Origin: JAJYVT01 sp035534455
Lineage (GTDB): Bacteria > Actinomycetota > Acidimicrobiia > Acidimicrobiales > RAAP-2
DNA length: 64,000 bases
Assembly: GCA_035534455.1 (NCBI GenBank)
Contig: DATLRV010000012.1
Coordinates: 9,708 to 73,707, forward strand
Reading direction: 5' to 3'
Shown here: piece after piece, positions 16,991 to 26,406 of the stretch
Layout: every line of letters starts with the position of its first letter
Numbering within the stretch: the first letter of the stretch is position 1
Position numbers and translations under genes: made by a program
Notes under the pieces: model-generated
What the model was told of the DNA's origin: nothing
Databases searched by the model: none
Seen by the model: only the letters and a program-made list of their open reading frames with translations

Positions 16991-18058
16991 GTGCTCCGAG
17001 TCCCTCGACGCTGGTCGGACCTCGATCCCGCCTGGATGAACGCCGCGCTTGCTCGTCGGTTCCCCGACGTCGACGTGCGGGATCTCCGCGTCGGCGAGGT
17101 GGAGCACGGGACCAACAGCCGGGCGCGCGTCACCCTGTCGGTCGAGGCCGGCAGCGCTCCGCCGTCGGTGTTCGTGAAGGGACCCGGGAAGGTGTCGCAC
17201 CGGCTCGCGCTGCTCGCGCTGGGAGCCCTCGACACGGAGGCCCGGCTCGCCGACGCGGGGGTGCGCTTCCCGCTCGAGCACCCCGAGTTCTACGGCGGTG
17301 GCGTCGATCGCCGCCGCGCCGCGTGCGTCGTGGTGGCCGAGGACGTGGTGGCGGCGGGAGGGGATCCCCACGATGCGCGGACCCCGCTGTCGGTCGACGC
17401 CGTCCGGAGCGGCCTGTCCGGTCTGGCGGCGCTGCACGCGGCGTACTGGGGGCGGCCGGTCCCGGCGGCGCTCCGGCACCTCGGGACCTGGCGGCTCGGT
17501 CCGGTCCTGGGCGCGGTCTCGGTCGCCAGCCTGGCACGGGGGATCCGGCGGGCCGAACGGCTTCTCGGGGACCCGCTGGGGGTGCCGCCCGGAGTGGGCG
17601 CGCGTGCGCTCGGACGGCAGTTCAGGCGGAGCGCGGCCATCGCCGCCGCCGGTCCGTGCACCGTTCTGCACGGGGACCCGCACCCCGGCAACACGTTTCG
17701 CGCCGCGGGCGGGACGACCGGCTTCTACGACTGGCAACTCGCCCGCCTGGGCCACTGGTCCCACGACGTCGGGTACTTCATGGTCGGTTCCCTGGACGTC
17801 GAGGACAGGCGCCAGCACGAAGACGAGCTCCTCGGCGAGTACCTCGGGGCGCTCGGTGACGCCGGTGCACCGGCGCCACCCTTCGCCGCCGCCCTGGCGC
17901 GCTACCGGGGCACGCCGGCGTTCGGCCTCGCGACGTGGCTGCACACGCGGTCGTTCGGAAGCCTCCAAGAGGTGGACGTGTGCGCCGTGACGATCCGTCG
18001 CTTTCTGGCCGCCTACCAGGATCTCGGGACGGCACACTCGGACAGCGCCGTGTGCTGA
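16991..18058 (+). CDS. Aminoglycoside phosphotransferase-fold kinase
   Basis: About 355 residues with the APH/choline-kinase fold. The catalytic loop is CTVLHGDPHPGNTF (Asp and Asn) and the metal-binding motif is GFYDWQLARLG, as in ecdysteroid-kinase-like (DUF1679) and related small-molecule kinases. The N-terminal lobe has GEVEHGTNSRARVTLSV and VFVKGPGK (ATP-binding Lys). The acceptor is unknown; resistance function cannot be inferred. It is 86 bases after ftsH on the same strand. Confidence 0.78.
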   Translation: MLRVPRRWSDLDPAWMNAALARRFPDVDVRDLRVGEVEHGTNSRARVTLSVEAGSAPPSVFVKGPGKVSHRLALLALGALDTEARLADAGVRFPLEHPEFYGGGVDRRRAACVVVAEDVVAAGGDPHDARTPLSVDAVRSGLSGLAALHAAYWGRPVPAALRHLGTWRLGPVLGAVSVASLARGIRRAERLLGDPLGVPPGVGARALGRQFRRSAAIAAAGPCTVLHGDPHPGNTFRAAGGTTGFYDWQLARLGHWSHDVGYFMVGSLDVEDRRQHEDELLGEYLGALGDAGAPAPPFAAALARYRGTPAFGLATWLHTRSFGSLQEVDVCAVTIRRFLAAYQDLGTAHSDSAVC

Positions 18059-18128
18059 CCCCCGTGTGCGGCTGGGCAGCGCCCGTGCATGGGTAGGGGC
18101 CGCACCAAAGCGGGAAGGAGACACGGTG

Positions 18129-18563
18129 ATGCACTGGACAGACCGGCAGGACGACCAGCTCGACGTGTCCGACTCGTGGCTCGTGGAGCAGTGTGCGGCC
18201 TTCCTGAACGGGACCTATCGCGAGCTCCTAAACCGACGGGGCGCGGCGGTGCCCGCGTGGGCGTGGGTCAACGCGCTCGCCCACGGCGACGAGGAGGAGG
18301 TCCGGGGCCGCGCCGCAGGGCCGACGGCCCACGACAGCTGCGAGTCGTACGTCGCGAGGCTCGCCCGGCACACCCTCGTGAAGATGCGCATCGAGGGCGT
18401 CTCCTTGAAAGAGGTGCAGAATTCGGTCCTCGTACCGCTGGAGCTGGCGCTCGTGACCCGTGTGGGCGCGACGACGCCCGAGCATTTGACACTGTCGCGG
18501 GCGGTCGCCCACGAACTGTTGCGTGGGCTCGACCCGATCGACGTGGCGCGTCACGCCGAGTGA
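18129..18563 (+). CDS. Conserved hypothetical protein (family shared with 33277-33708)
   Basis: About 144 residues, largely helical and unrecognised, but with a clear relative in this window. Both have a LVEQCAAFLNGTYRELL-type helix, PxWAWxNxLAHGxEE(D/E), and a segment of form LxxxQxxVLxPLELxL. The ATG at 18129 follows AAGGAG at 18114-18119; a GTG three bases earlier is also possible. The repeated presence of this family beside metabolic genes suggests a conserved actinobacterial function that I cannot name. Confidence 0.65.
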   Translation: MHWTDRQDDQLDVSDSWLVEQCAAFLNGTYRELLNRRGAAVPAWAWVNALAHGDEEEVRGRAAGPTAHDSCESYVARLARHTLVKMRIEGVSLKEVQNSVLVPLELALVTRVGATTPEHLTLSRAVAHELLRGLDPIDVARHAE

Positions 18564-18634
18564 GGCGTCCGAGCCACCGGGTCCTCGAGCCCGAGCGCGG
18601 ACCGCACCATGACACCCAGTGAGAGGGGGCGGCG

Positions 18635-18913
18635 GTGAGTGAGATCCAGATCCTTCCCGTTGGCCCCGGCCGCTTCAGCGTGGCCGTCGACGAGGAGCAC
18701 CTCCGCACCGTCCACACGGTGGTCGTTCCCGCGTCCCTCCTCGACGATCTCGGGCTTGCCGGCGTCGACCAGACGGAGATCGTGCGCGAGACCCTTGGGT
18801 TCCTTCTCGAGCGGGAACCGGCTACCGCAATCCTCGAGGAGTTCTCGCTGGAGACGGTCGCCTCGTACTTCCCGGAGTTCTACGACGAGCTCCGAACCCG
18901 GCTCGGCGCCTGA
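18635..18913 (+). CDS. Small conserved hypothetical protein
   Basis: A 92-residue acidic protein beginning SEIQILPVGPGRFSVAVDEE, with a mixed alpha/beta pattern and a helical C-terminus (EEFSLETVASYFPEFYDEL). The GTG at 18635 follows GAGAGGGGG. I recognise no family by name, but the regular composition and ribosome site make it convincing. It lies between the helical hypothetical gene and pdxH on the same strand. Confidence 0.6.
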   Translation: MSEIQILPVGPGRFSVAVDEEHLRTVHTVVVPASLLDDLGLAGVDQTEIVRETLGFLLEREPATAILEEFSLETVASYFPEFYDELRTRLGA

Positions 18914-18984
18914 GCCGCCGGTCCGCCCGCCCGCCGACTGCGGCATCACCCGCCTCGGTCATGGTGGTGGTGGATACTGGCGCG

Positions 18985-19566
18985 ATGGAGGCCGGCGACC
19001 TCGACCGGGATCCGCTGCGCCAGCTCGACGTCTGGCTGTCGGCCGCCAGCGCGGCGGGAGATCCGATGCCCGAGGCGATGTGCCTCGCGACCACCGGGCT
19101 CGGCGGACAGCCGTCCGTCCGCTACGTGCTCCTGCGAGGACGGGACGACGGCATCGTGTTCTTCACCGACTACGGGAGCGACAAGGCGACGGACCTCGGC
19201 GAGAACCCGAGGGCGGCCGCGGTGTTCCACTGGTACGTCCCGGTGCATCGACAGGTGCGGCTGATGGGCGTGGTCGCCAAGACGAGCGCCGAGGAGTCGG
19301 ATCGGTACTGGGCGACCCGGCCACCAGGGTCGCGCCGGAGCGCGGTGGTCTCAAGCCAGAGCTCCGTCGTCGGGAGCCGCCAGGAGCTCGAGGCCGCCGT
19401 CGCGGCGCTCGGGGAGACGGTGCCGACGCGCCCCGCCCGCTGGGGCGGCTTCCGGATCGTCCCCTCGGCCCTCGAGTTCTGGCAAGAGGGGACGGACCGG
19501 CTGCACGATCGATTCCGCTACCTGCGTGAAGGCGACGGGTGGCGTGTCGACCGTCTGTCGCCCTGA
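18985..19566 (+). CDS. pdxH: Pyridoxamine 5'-phosphate oxidase
   Basis: About 193 residues of the FMN-dependent oxidase that makes pyridoxal 5'-phosphate. Family segments: DPLRQLDVWLSAAS, AMCLATTGLGGQPSVRYVLL (FMN contacts), GIVFFTDYGSDKATDL, the C-terminal WGGFRIVPSALEFWQ, and RLHDRFRYLREGDGWRVDRL, the classic PdxH end. ATG 18985 gives the usual N-terminus; an in-frame ATG at 18961 would add MVVVDTGA. A GATACT hexamer at 18973-18978 could be a -10 for a leaderless start at 18985. Confidence 0.93.
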   Translation: MEAGDLDRDPLRQLDVWLSAASAAGDPMPEAMCLATTGLGGQPSVRYVLLRGRDDGIVFFTDYGSDKATDLGENPRAAAVFHWYVPVHRQVRLMGVVAKTSAEESDRYWATRPPGSRRSAVVSSQSSVVGSRQELEAAVAALGETVPTRPARWGGFRIVPSALEFWQEGTDRLHDRFRYLREGDGWRVDRLSP

Positions 19567-19625
19567 CGGGTCTGCGGGGATTGTGAGGACTGCGGCGTGA
19601 CCGTGGGCCCCCGTGACCGAAGCGG

Positions 19626-22600
19626 TCACGGCGCTCGGCGGCCCGCAGTCGCAACGGTGGGTGGGCTGGTGAGGGCGTTGCCGTGGCGGTGCAGCGTCGT
19701 GCTCACCGCCTGTTCCCTCGTCCACCGAAGGAGCTCGTAGGTCCCGAGGGCGGCGAGCGGCTCGACGTCGACCTCGAGCCCGGCGTCCATGAGCGCCAGG
19801 CGCAACGTAGGCGCGTGCAAGGGCAGCCGGACCCGGTCGGGACGCTCGTGGCCCATGCGCTCGAGGAAGGTCGCGTCGTCCTCCACGACGGTGCCGCCCG
19901 GCAGCTTCGGGTCGTACGAGTCGACGGAGAGGCCGAGGTCGACGCCGAGATCAGCGGCGACGGCGAGAGAGACGGCCAGCGCGTCGGGATCCACTCCGGC
20001 GCCAAGGCGCATGGTGGCCGGACCGAGGGGGCGCAGGCGGAACACGTCGCTCTCGGCGCGAAGCGCGCTCGGATCGGCGCCTCCGAGAAGGTGACGGGCC
20101 TCGCCCCGGGCGCGCGCCGTCTCCGCGGAAACGTCGGCCGGGCCGACGGAGCGCCAGTGCCCGAGGGTCGAGACGTAGTGCGGGCCGCCGGCCTTCGCGC
20201 CGGGCCCCACGCTCGAGCGTTTCCAGCCACCGAATGGCTGCCGGCGGACGACGGCACCCGTGATGACGCGATTGACATACACGTTCCCCGCGGCGACACG
20301 AGCCGTCCAGCGATCCACGTCGCGCGCGTCCAGGGATGCGATCCCTGCGGTGAGCCCGTACGGCGTGGCGTTCTGGAGCAGGGTCGCGTGATCGAGGTCG
20401 TGCGCCCGCATGAGCCCGAGGACGGGGCCGAAGCACTCGGTCAGGTGGAACTCGCTGCCCGGCCGTACGCCGACCTTCACCCCGGGGGTCCAAAGGCACG
20501 GGTTGTCGCCGAGCTGGTGGGGCTCGACGAGCCAGGACTCGCCCGGACCGAGCGACGTCAGGGCACGCTCGAGCGGGCCGGAGGGCGGCCGGATGAGCGG
20601 GCCCATCCGGGTGGAGAGATCGAAGGGAGAGCCGACGCGCAGGCTTGCGACGGCGTCGGCGAGCCGGGCCATGAACCGAGGGTCGTCGTAGACCGAGGCC
20701 TCGAGGATGGCGAGGCTGGCCGCCGAGCACTTCTGACCCGCGTGGGAGAAGGCGGAGTGGACGATGTCTCGTACCGCGTCCTCCTCGTCGGCGGCGGCGG
20801 TCACGAGGATTGCGTTCTTGCCGCTCGTCTCGGCATGGAGCGCGAGCTCGGGCCGCCATTCGAGGAAGCGACGGGCGGTGTCGAACGCCCCGGTCAGCAC
20901 GACGGCCCCGACGTCGGGATGCGTGACGAGACGGCGCCCCGTCTCGGCGTCCGCGCAGGGCAGGAACTGGAGGACCGCTCTCGGGATGCCCGCGTCGTGG
21001 CAGTGGGTGACGATGGAGGCTGCCGTGAGCACGGTCTCGGGAGCTGGCTTGAGGATCACGGTGTTTCCCGCCGCCAGCGCGGCGAAGACCCCGCCCGAGG
21101 GGATCGCGTACGGGAAGTTCCAGGGCGGCGCCACGACGACTACCCCGTGGGGGGTGAAGGCGCCGGCGCCCCCGTGCAGCCCGTCGAGCGCGGTCGCCTG
21201 GTCGCCGTAGTAGCGGGCGCCGTCGACCGCCTCGGACACCTCGGTGTCCGATTCCCGGACGACCTTGCCGGCGTCACCGGCCATCACCGCGACGGTCCGC
21301 GCGCGGTCGGCCTCCATGCGGTCGGCCACTGCGAGGAGGAGCCGGTGCCGTTCCCGTGCGGAGGTGGCCGCCCAGGCCGGAGCCGCCGCCCTGGCGATGG
21401 CGACCGCACGGTGCACCGTCGCCATGTCCACCTCGACGTAGCGGTACCAAGGGCCGAGTGGCGTCGACGGATCGGTGCCCGTGCCGGTCAACGGTCCCTC
21501 GACCCGCTCGGTCCCGACGAGGGCGGGCACGGGCCCGGGCGCGTGGACTCTGAGGTCCGCCATCGCCGCACCCAGCGCCGCCCGGTTCGCCGCCAGTGAG
21601 AAGTCGGTGTCGGGGGCGTTGGCGAACGAGGCCCGGGGGTCCGTGGCAGTCACGCCCGGCCGGCCCAGGGTGGCGCGACGCCGTGGCGCTCCCGCCGCTT
21701 CGTGGCGGTCGGCGACGGCCCGCCTGAACCGCTGACGCTGGTCCTCCCACGCGTCGGAGCCGCGTTCGATCTCGGCGAAGTGCGCGAGGAAGTTCTCCGG
21801 CTGGGTGTTCTCGTCGAACCTGCGGACCAGGTAGGCGACGGCCGACTCGAAGTCGTCTCGGCGCACGACCGGTGCGTAGAGGAGGACGCTTCCTGCAACC
21901 CTCGCGACCGCCTCCGCCTCGGCGACCGCCATCCCCTCGAGCATCTCGATCTCCGCGCGCCCCCCGCCCGCCTCGCGGTCGAGGGTCAACGCCCAGGCGA
22001 TGTCGAACAGGTTGTGGCTGGCGACGCCGACCCGTACGGCGCCGGCGTTGCGGGGATCGAGCGCGATGTCGAGCATCCGCTTGTAATTGGCGTCCACCTC
22101 CGCCTTGGTCGCGTAGGGGGCTTGCTCCCACCCGCGGAGCTCCGCCTCGACCTGCTCCATCGCGAGGTTCGCACCCTTCACGAGCCGGACACGGATCGGG
22201 GCGCCGGTCCGCGCGTGGCGGCGGCGGGCGGCGTCGCACAGCTGCTCGAGGACCGCCGTGGCGTCCGGGAGGTACGCCTGCAACGCGATCCCGGCGTACA
22301 GGGTCGAGAACCGCTCCTCCTCCAGGAGCGACGTGAACACGTCCACCGTGAGATGGAGGTCCCGGTACTCCTCCATGTCGAGGTTCACGAGCTTGGTGGG
22401 GTCGTGGCGCGCCGCGACCTCCAGGATCGGGCGTAGCCGGTCGCGGACCTCGTCGAGGCTCTGCTCGTAGGCGAGGACGTCCAACTGCGAGTACAGCGAG
22501 GAGAGCTTGACCGACACGCAGTCGACCTCGGGCCGCTCGAGGAGACCCACGACGAGGCGGACGCGCTCGCGGGCCTGACGCTCGCCGAGCACCGCTTCGC

Positions 22601-23057
22601 CGAGGAGGTTCACGTTGAGGCGCATGCCCTGCGCGCGCCGGCGAAGGAGGTGGCGGCGGAGCGCGCCGCGCTCGGCGGGAAGGACCAACGCGGCGAGCTC
22701 ACGGCGCAGTCGAAGGGTCGCCAGCCCCACGACCGTTGACGGCGCGAGGGGGGCCAGCCGCGCCGCGAGCCCGAGCGCGATCCGGTCTGCTGGGCCGGCC
22801 ATGGCTGGTGCCGGGTAGGCGCGGAGGAGGTCGACCAATCGCTCGGCCGCTCTCCTCGGTGTGCGGATCCGCAGCACCTGGTCGGTCAGCTCGAGAAGGA
22901 ACGCCCTGCTTGCCTCGTCGGCGACGAGTGCGGCGACGCGCGAGCGCCGCCGCCGCTCGTCCGGCCTCATGCGTCGCTGCGCCTCTCCCAGGAGCGACGC
23001 CGCGAGGGCCTCCGCTTCCGCACAGCGGCGCGCGTCTTCCGAGGAGAGCTCCCGCAC
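19626..23057 (-). CDS. putA: Bifunctional proline dehydrogenase / P5C dehydrogenase (PutA-like)
   Basis: A 1143-residue fusion oxidising proline to glutamate. Residues about 1-430 are the FAD-dependent proline dehydrogenase barrel (VDCVSVKLSSLYSQLDVLAY, RVRLVKGANLAMEQVEAELR, VGVASHNLFDIAWAL). Residues about 500-1000 are the NAD-dependent aldehyde dehydrogenase, with catalytic Cys777 in GQKCSAAS, and ETSGKN carrying the general-base glutamate. A C-terminal region of about 140 residues follows. No N-terminal DNA-binding domain is present, so it is not an autoregulator like the E. coli protein. The GTG at 23057 starts MRELSSEDARRC. Confidence 0.93.
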   Translation of the reverse strand: MRELSSEDARRCAEAEALAASLLGEAQRRMRPDERRRRSRVAALVADEASRAFLLELTDQVLRIRTPRRAAERLVDLLRAYPAPAMAGPADRIALGLAARLAPLAPSTVVGLATLRLRRELAALVLPAERGALRRHLLRRRAQGMRLNVNLLGEAVLGERQARERVRLVVGLLERPEVDCVSVKLSSLYSQLDVLAYEQSLDEVRDRLRPILEVAARHDPTKLVNLDMEEYRDLHLTVDVFTSLLEEERFSTLYAGIALQAYLPDATAVLEQLCDAARRRHARTGAPIRVRLVKGANLAMEQVEAELRGWEQAPYATKAEVDANYKRMLDIALDPRNAGAVRVGVASHNLFDIAWALTLDREAGGGRAEIEMLEGMAVAEAEAVARVAGSVLLYAPVVRRDDFESAVAYLVRRFDENTQPENFLAHFAEIERGSDAWEDQRQRFRRAVADRHEAAGAPRRRATLGRPGVTATDPRASFANAPDTDFSLAANRAALGAAMADLRVHAPGPVPALVGTERVEGPLTGTGTDPSTPLGPWYRYVEVDMATVHRAVAIARAAAPAWAATSARERHRLLLAVADRMEADRARTVAVMAGDAGKVVRESDTEVSEAVDGARYYGDQATALDGLHGGAGAFTPHGVVVVAPPWNFPYAIPSGGVFAALAAGNTVILKPAPETVLTAASIVTHCHDAGIPRAVLQFLPCADAETGRRLVTHPDVGAVVLTGAFDTARRFLEWRPELALHAETSGKNAILVTAAADEEDAVRDIVHSAFSHAGQKCSAASLAILEASVYDDPRFMARLADAVASLRVGSPFDLSTRMGPLIRPPSGPLERALTSLGPGESWLVEPHQLGDNPCLWTPGVKVGVRPGSEFHLTECFGPVLGLMRAHDLDHATLLQNATPYGLTAGIASLDARDVDRWTARVAAGNVYVNRVITGAVVRRQPFGGWKRSSVGPGAKAGGPHYVSTLGHWRSVGPADVSAETARARGEARHLLGGADPSALRAESDVFRLRPLGPATMRLGAGVDPDALAVSLAVAADLGVDLGLSVDSYDPKLPGGTVVEDDATFLERMGHERPDRVRLPLHAPTLRLALMDAGLEVDVEPLAALGTYELLRWTREQAVSTTLHRHGNALTSPPTVATAGRRAP

Positions 23058-23092
23058 CGCCCCTGACCGTACCGGCTTGCTCCGGGCGGTCG

Positions 23093-23296
23093 TCAGGATG
23101 CCTCGGCGCCCCTGTCCCGCATTGCACGGATGGCCGACTCCGCGCGCGAGATGAGGCCGTCACCGGCGATCATCGCGTCGATGAGCGCCCTCGTGGGCGA
23201 CCCTGCGGCGAGCTCCTCTCGGAACCGGCGTGCAAAGTCGCCGCTCCGGATGTCCTCGATGGTCTCGGCGAACCGCCGTTTCAGCGGGCGGTCAGA
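23093..23296 (-). pseudogene. Possible remnant of ketol-acid reductoisomerase C-terminal domain
   Basis: Minus-strand frame ending in TGA at 23093-23095 reads LKRRFAETIEDIRSGDFARR, then FREELAAGSP and a final SAIRAMRDRG. This resembles the end of IlvC (typical pattern: IxxGxFAxxxxxxxxxG with a closing LRxxM helix). No start codon, nucleotide-binding domain or upstream catalytic part exists in this frame; the EamA transporter gene ends only about 30 bases upstream. I interpret it as a decayed fragment, but the match is short and from memory. Confidence 0.33.
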
Positions 23297-23328
23297 TGCG
23301 TGGGGCGGACGCTCGGGTCCCCGGCCCT

Positions 23329-24300
23329 TCAGGGCACGGCCACCGCGCCCGGTGCCGCCCCGGTGGGTTGCGGGGTCACGTCGGCCATGCCCGGGTCGCC
23401 CCCGTCACCGGGCGAGCCGGGGTCCCGTCCCGCCGAACGCGAGCGGGGACTGCGGGGCGGCCGGGACGCAAGGAGGCATCCCCCGAGGATGAGGACGAAT
23501 CCCGCACCCGTGGCAGGTCCGAACGGCTCGCCGAGCACCAGCACGCCGAGCACGACGGCCACGGCGGGATTCAGGTACGTGACGAGCGTGGCACGCATCG
23601 CGCCGACCTCCTTGATGAGCGCGAAGAACAAGAGGAACGCGACGATGGTGCACACGACGGTCAGCGCGGCGGCGGACTCCACGACGGAGGTGGCCAGGGG
23701 GGTCTTCGGCAGCTCGAGGAGCGCCCACGGCGCGTACCCCGCGCCGCACAGCACCATCGACCACGCGATCACCCCGATCGGCGGCACCCCATGCAGCTTG
23801 TGGTCGACGATCCAAGGTCCGAATGCGTACCCGACGACGACGGCCAGGATCGACAGCACGGACAGGAGCTGCGCCCCGGCGACCGAGAAGCCGACCAGGA
23901 CGCCGACGCCGGCCAGACCCACGACGAGACCGATCGTGCGCCGGAGGTCGACGTGGTCCGAGCCGGTGAGCCACGCGACGACCGCCGCGACGAGCGGCAC
24001 GGCCGCGACGAGGAGACCGGTGAGCGAGCTGGGCAGGCGGCGCTCTGCGCCGAAGAGGAACACCCAGGGGACCGCCAGCTCGGCGAGCGTGAAGAGCAGG
24101 ATGGCACGCCAGTGACGGAGGGCCGGGAGCAACGCCGATCGGGAGGCTGCCAGCGGCACGAGGACGAGCGAGGCACCGCCGGTGCGGATGAGGACCAGCA
24201 ACGGGGGGCTGATCTCTCGGACCGAGATCCTGATCAGCAGATACGGCAATCCCCACAGGATGCCGACGGCGACGAAATAGGCCCACCCGCGGCGCGTCAT
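23329..24300 (-). CDS. EamA family drug/metabolite transporter
   Basis: About 323 residues with ten predicted membrane helices in two EamA repeats. It starts RRGWAYFVAVGILWGLPYLL with the typical first-helix W-G-xx-Y/F pattern, and the second repeat ends with NPAVAVVLGVLVLGEPFG, the family hallmark in the ninth helix. Such proteins export amino acids or other metabolites. The ATG at 24300 gives this canonical start. The C-terminal tail is hydrophilic and Pro/Gly-rich. It follows the two coupled membrane genes on the same strand by 22 bases. Confidence 0.88.
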   Translation of the reverse strand: MTRRGWAYFVAVGILWGLPYLLIRISVREISPPLLVLIRTGGASLVLVPLAASRSALLPALRHWRAILLFTLAELAVPWVFLFGAERRLPSSLTGLLVAAVPLVAAVVAWLTGSDHVDLRRTIGLVVGLAGVGVLVGFSVAGAQLLSVLSILAVVVGYAFGPWIVDHKLHGVPPIGVIAWSMVLCGAGYAPWALLELPKTPLATSVVESAAALTVVCTIVAFLLFFALIKEVGAMRATLVTYLNPAVAVVLGVLVLGEPFGPATGAGFVLILGGCLLASRPPRSPRSRSAGRDPGSPGDGGDPGMADVTPQPTGAAPGAVAVP

Positions 24301-24322
24301 GGCATGGGTGAGAAGCGCGTGG

Positions 24323-24808
24323 TCAGCTGCGGGCGCGCGGAACCTGGAAACGGGCGACCGAGAATCCCAACAGCACGGGGATGTCGACCGCGAACACGAA
24401 GAGTGACGCCGTGAGCAGGATGAGCATCGTCCCTCGCGTCCCGTCGTAGACGAAGACGAACTCGAGGATCCCCGCGATGACCGCGTAGGCGACGAGCGCC
24501 CACTTGACGACCCCGAAGAAGGCGTCCCACGCGAACTGACGGAGGCCGGCGACGAGGACGACGGCCAGGACGAGCACGGCGCCGGCGACGGCGACGAGCC
24601 CGACCGCGGGCCCGAGGGGGGCGCGTCGTGGCAGGTATGCGGCCAGGTAGATGCCACTCAGGAGGACGAGCGCCATGGACGCGACGCACACGAGCGGGAT
24701 CGGCGGCCGCCCGGCGAACGCGTCCGCGTGCGGGCTGGTCGGCGCGCCCGGCCTGACGGATCCGGCCGCCTGCGGTCGTTCGTCCACGTGCATCCCGGCC
24801 CTCTTCAC
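24323..24808 (-). CDS. Four-helix membrane protein, unknown function
   Basis: About 161 residues with four hydrophobic helices (for example VCVASMALVLLSGIYLAAYL and MLILLTASLFVFAVDIPVLL) after a soluble N-terminus of about 35 residues. GTG at 24808 overlaps the stop of the upstream membrane gene by four bases (GTGA), a strong coupling signal; an internal ATG at 24793 is possible. No family is named with confidence. Partner of the next upstream gene, perhaps as a small membrane complex. Confidence 0.65.
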   Translation of the reverse strand: MKRAGMHVDERPQAAGSVRPGAPTSPHADAFAGRPPIPLVCVASMALVLLSGIYLAAYLPRRAPLGPAVGLVAVAGAVLVLAVVLVAGLRQFAWDAFFGVVKWALVAYAVIAGILEFVFVYDGTRGTMLILLTASLFVFAVDIPVLLGFSVARFQVPRARS

Positions 24809-25431
24809 CCCGTCGCCAGTCGCGACATGATGATCAAGGTCGCGACCTGCATCGCGCCCGTGACGCCGGCAGCGTAGATGAACCGCCGCATCAACCTCCC
24901 GATGAGCTCGCCGTCGGGCTGGGGTTTGCGGAACTCGAACAGCACCGCAAGGTTTGCGGGCTCGAGCAGTCCGAGCGCGACGACCGCCATGACGGCGACG
25001 ACCACGATGGACGCGACCAGCCAACCGTGCTCGGGGTAGGTGGTCGACAGGTTCCCGAGGTGACGAGCGAGCTGCCAGCCGGCCGCCAGCGTGCACACGA
25101 CGAGCGTCGGCATCAGGACGACCATCTTCGGCATGAGACGCTTCGAGAATTCGACCCGGGCGGGGATCGGCATCCTCCCCATGATCGGCCCGATCACGAA
25201 CCCGAGGAAGAGGTCGACGGCGGTCCACAGCGCCCCTCCCGCCACATGGAAGAAGTCGAGTGCCCACAGCCAGTTCCCCGCGATCGCGACGACGAGCAAC
25301 ACGAGCGTCGCGCCGACGATCGGCAACGCGCGCAGCGGGACGATCTGCAGCGCGGGAGCCTGCCCGGCCGCCGGCGTGGGTGGCGCCGCGGTCGCCGCGG
25401 GGGGCGCAGCGGCTGTGCTGGTGAGCGCCAA
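24805..25431 (-). CDS. Five-helix membrane protein, unknown function
   Basis: About 208 residues: an Ala/Pro-rich N-terminus followed by about five transmembrane helices (VGATLVLLVVAIAGNWLWAL, AVDLFLGFVIGPIMG, VVLMPTLVVCTLAAGWQLA, WLVASIVVVAVMAVVALGLL, and a C-terminal helix). The start is probably TTG at 25431, because GGGAGGA lies seven bases before it; a longer frame to 25503 lacks a ribosome site. Histidines within helices (FFHVAGG, ARHLG) could bind a cofactor, but this is speculative. Translationally coupled to the gene that follows. Confidence 0.6.
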   Translation of the reverse strand: MALTSTAAAPPAATAAPPTPAAGQAPALQIVPLRALPIVGATLVLLVVAIAGNWLWALDFFHVAGGALWTAVDLFLGFVIGPIMGRMPIPARVEFSKRLMPKMVVLMPTLVVCTLAAGWQLARHLGNLSTTYPEHGWLVASIVVVAVMAVVALGLLEPANLAVLFEFRKPQPDGELIGRLMRRFIYAAGVTGAMQVATLIIMSRLATG

Positions 25432-25538
25432 CTTCGGTTCCTCCCGCCGTGGTGTCCGTGCCCGCAGCCACCCAGAGGAGACGGAGCGGGCGATCTGCTG
25501 CAACGATACATGCGCCAGAGTGGAAGCGAGGAGACCTC

Positions 25539-26396
25539 ATGGAAGCAGTCACCGAGCGGCTGGACGGATGCCGGGCGGTGGTGACGGGTGCGACGAGCGG
25601 CCTCGGAGCGGCGATGGCCGGCGCACTCGTCGCTGCGGGTGCCGCCGTAGGCGTCGTCGCCCGGCCCGGCCCTCGCCTCGCCGGAGCGGTGGACGGCCTG
25701 GGACGCTCGGGGGTGGCGGTGGGCCTCCCGGTCGACGTCCGCGACGTGTCCTCGGTGACGCTCGCCGTCCGTGAAGCGGTCGTACGGCTCGGTGGCGTGG
25801 ACATGGTCATCAACAACGCCGGCATCGGCATGCGGACCGTGAACCCCCGTTTCCTCGAGCACCCCCAGCCCTTCTTCGAAGTGGACCCGGGTGCGTTCGA
25901 CGACGTGATGGCGACCAACGTGCGCGGGTACTTCCTCGTTGCCCGGGCGTTCTCGTTCCACTTCCTCGAGCAGGGAGCCGGCCGCTTCGTGAACGTCTCG
26001 ATCAACCGGGAGACGATGGCTCGCCGAGGCTTCGTCCCCTACGGCCCCTCTCGTGCAGCCTCCGAGTCGCTCAGCGACGTCATGACCGAGGACCTGCGCC
26101 CGTTCGGCATCTCGGTGAACGTCCTGCTTCCGGGCGGCGCGACCGACACCGGGATGATCCCCGACGATGTCGCGTCCGAGCGGCGGGCGACGCTCTTGCC
26201 CCCGAGCGTCATGGGCCCGCCGGCCGTCTTTCTCGCATCGGCCGAGGCCGAAGGACTCACGGGCGCGCGGATCGTCGCCAGGGAGTTCGACGCCTGGGTC
26301 GCCGAGTACCGGGCCCGTCGGCGCGGGCACGGCACAGGCCGGCGGTCTTCGTCTCGGCGCGCCGACGGGCAGCCGGGCCGGGCCGCTGGCGCCTAA
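25539..26396 (+). CDS. Short-chain dehydrogenase/reductase with Arg in place of catalytic Lys
   Basis: About 285 residues, Rossmann fold. Cofactor site: VVTGATSGLGAAMAGAL (TGxxxGxG); NNAGIG is the structural Asn motif; the catalytic Ser is in NVSINRET. The active-site Tyr is in VPYGPSRAASESL, where the normal YxxxK reads YxxxR. The basic residue is kept, but this is unusual and could alter activity. Substrate unknown. ATG 25539 is preceded by GCGAGGAG. The C-terminal 30 residues are Arg/Gly-rich and probably disordered. Confidence 0.85.
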   Translation: MEAVTERLDGCRAVVTGATSGLGAAMAGALVAAGAAVGVVARPGPRLAGAVDGLGRSGVAVGLPVDVRDVSSVTLAVREAVVRLGGVDMVINNAGIGMRTVNPRFLEHPQPFFEVDPGAFDDVMATNVRGYFLVARAFSFHFLEQGAGRFVNVSINRETMARRGFVPYGPSRAASESLSDVMTEDLRPFGISVNVLLPGGATDTGMIPDDVASERRATLLPPSVMGPPAVFLASAEAEGLTGARIVAREFDAWVAEYRARRRGHGTGRRSSSRRADGQPGRAAGA

Positions 26397-26406
26397 CGTT
26401 GCCGCG

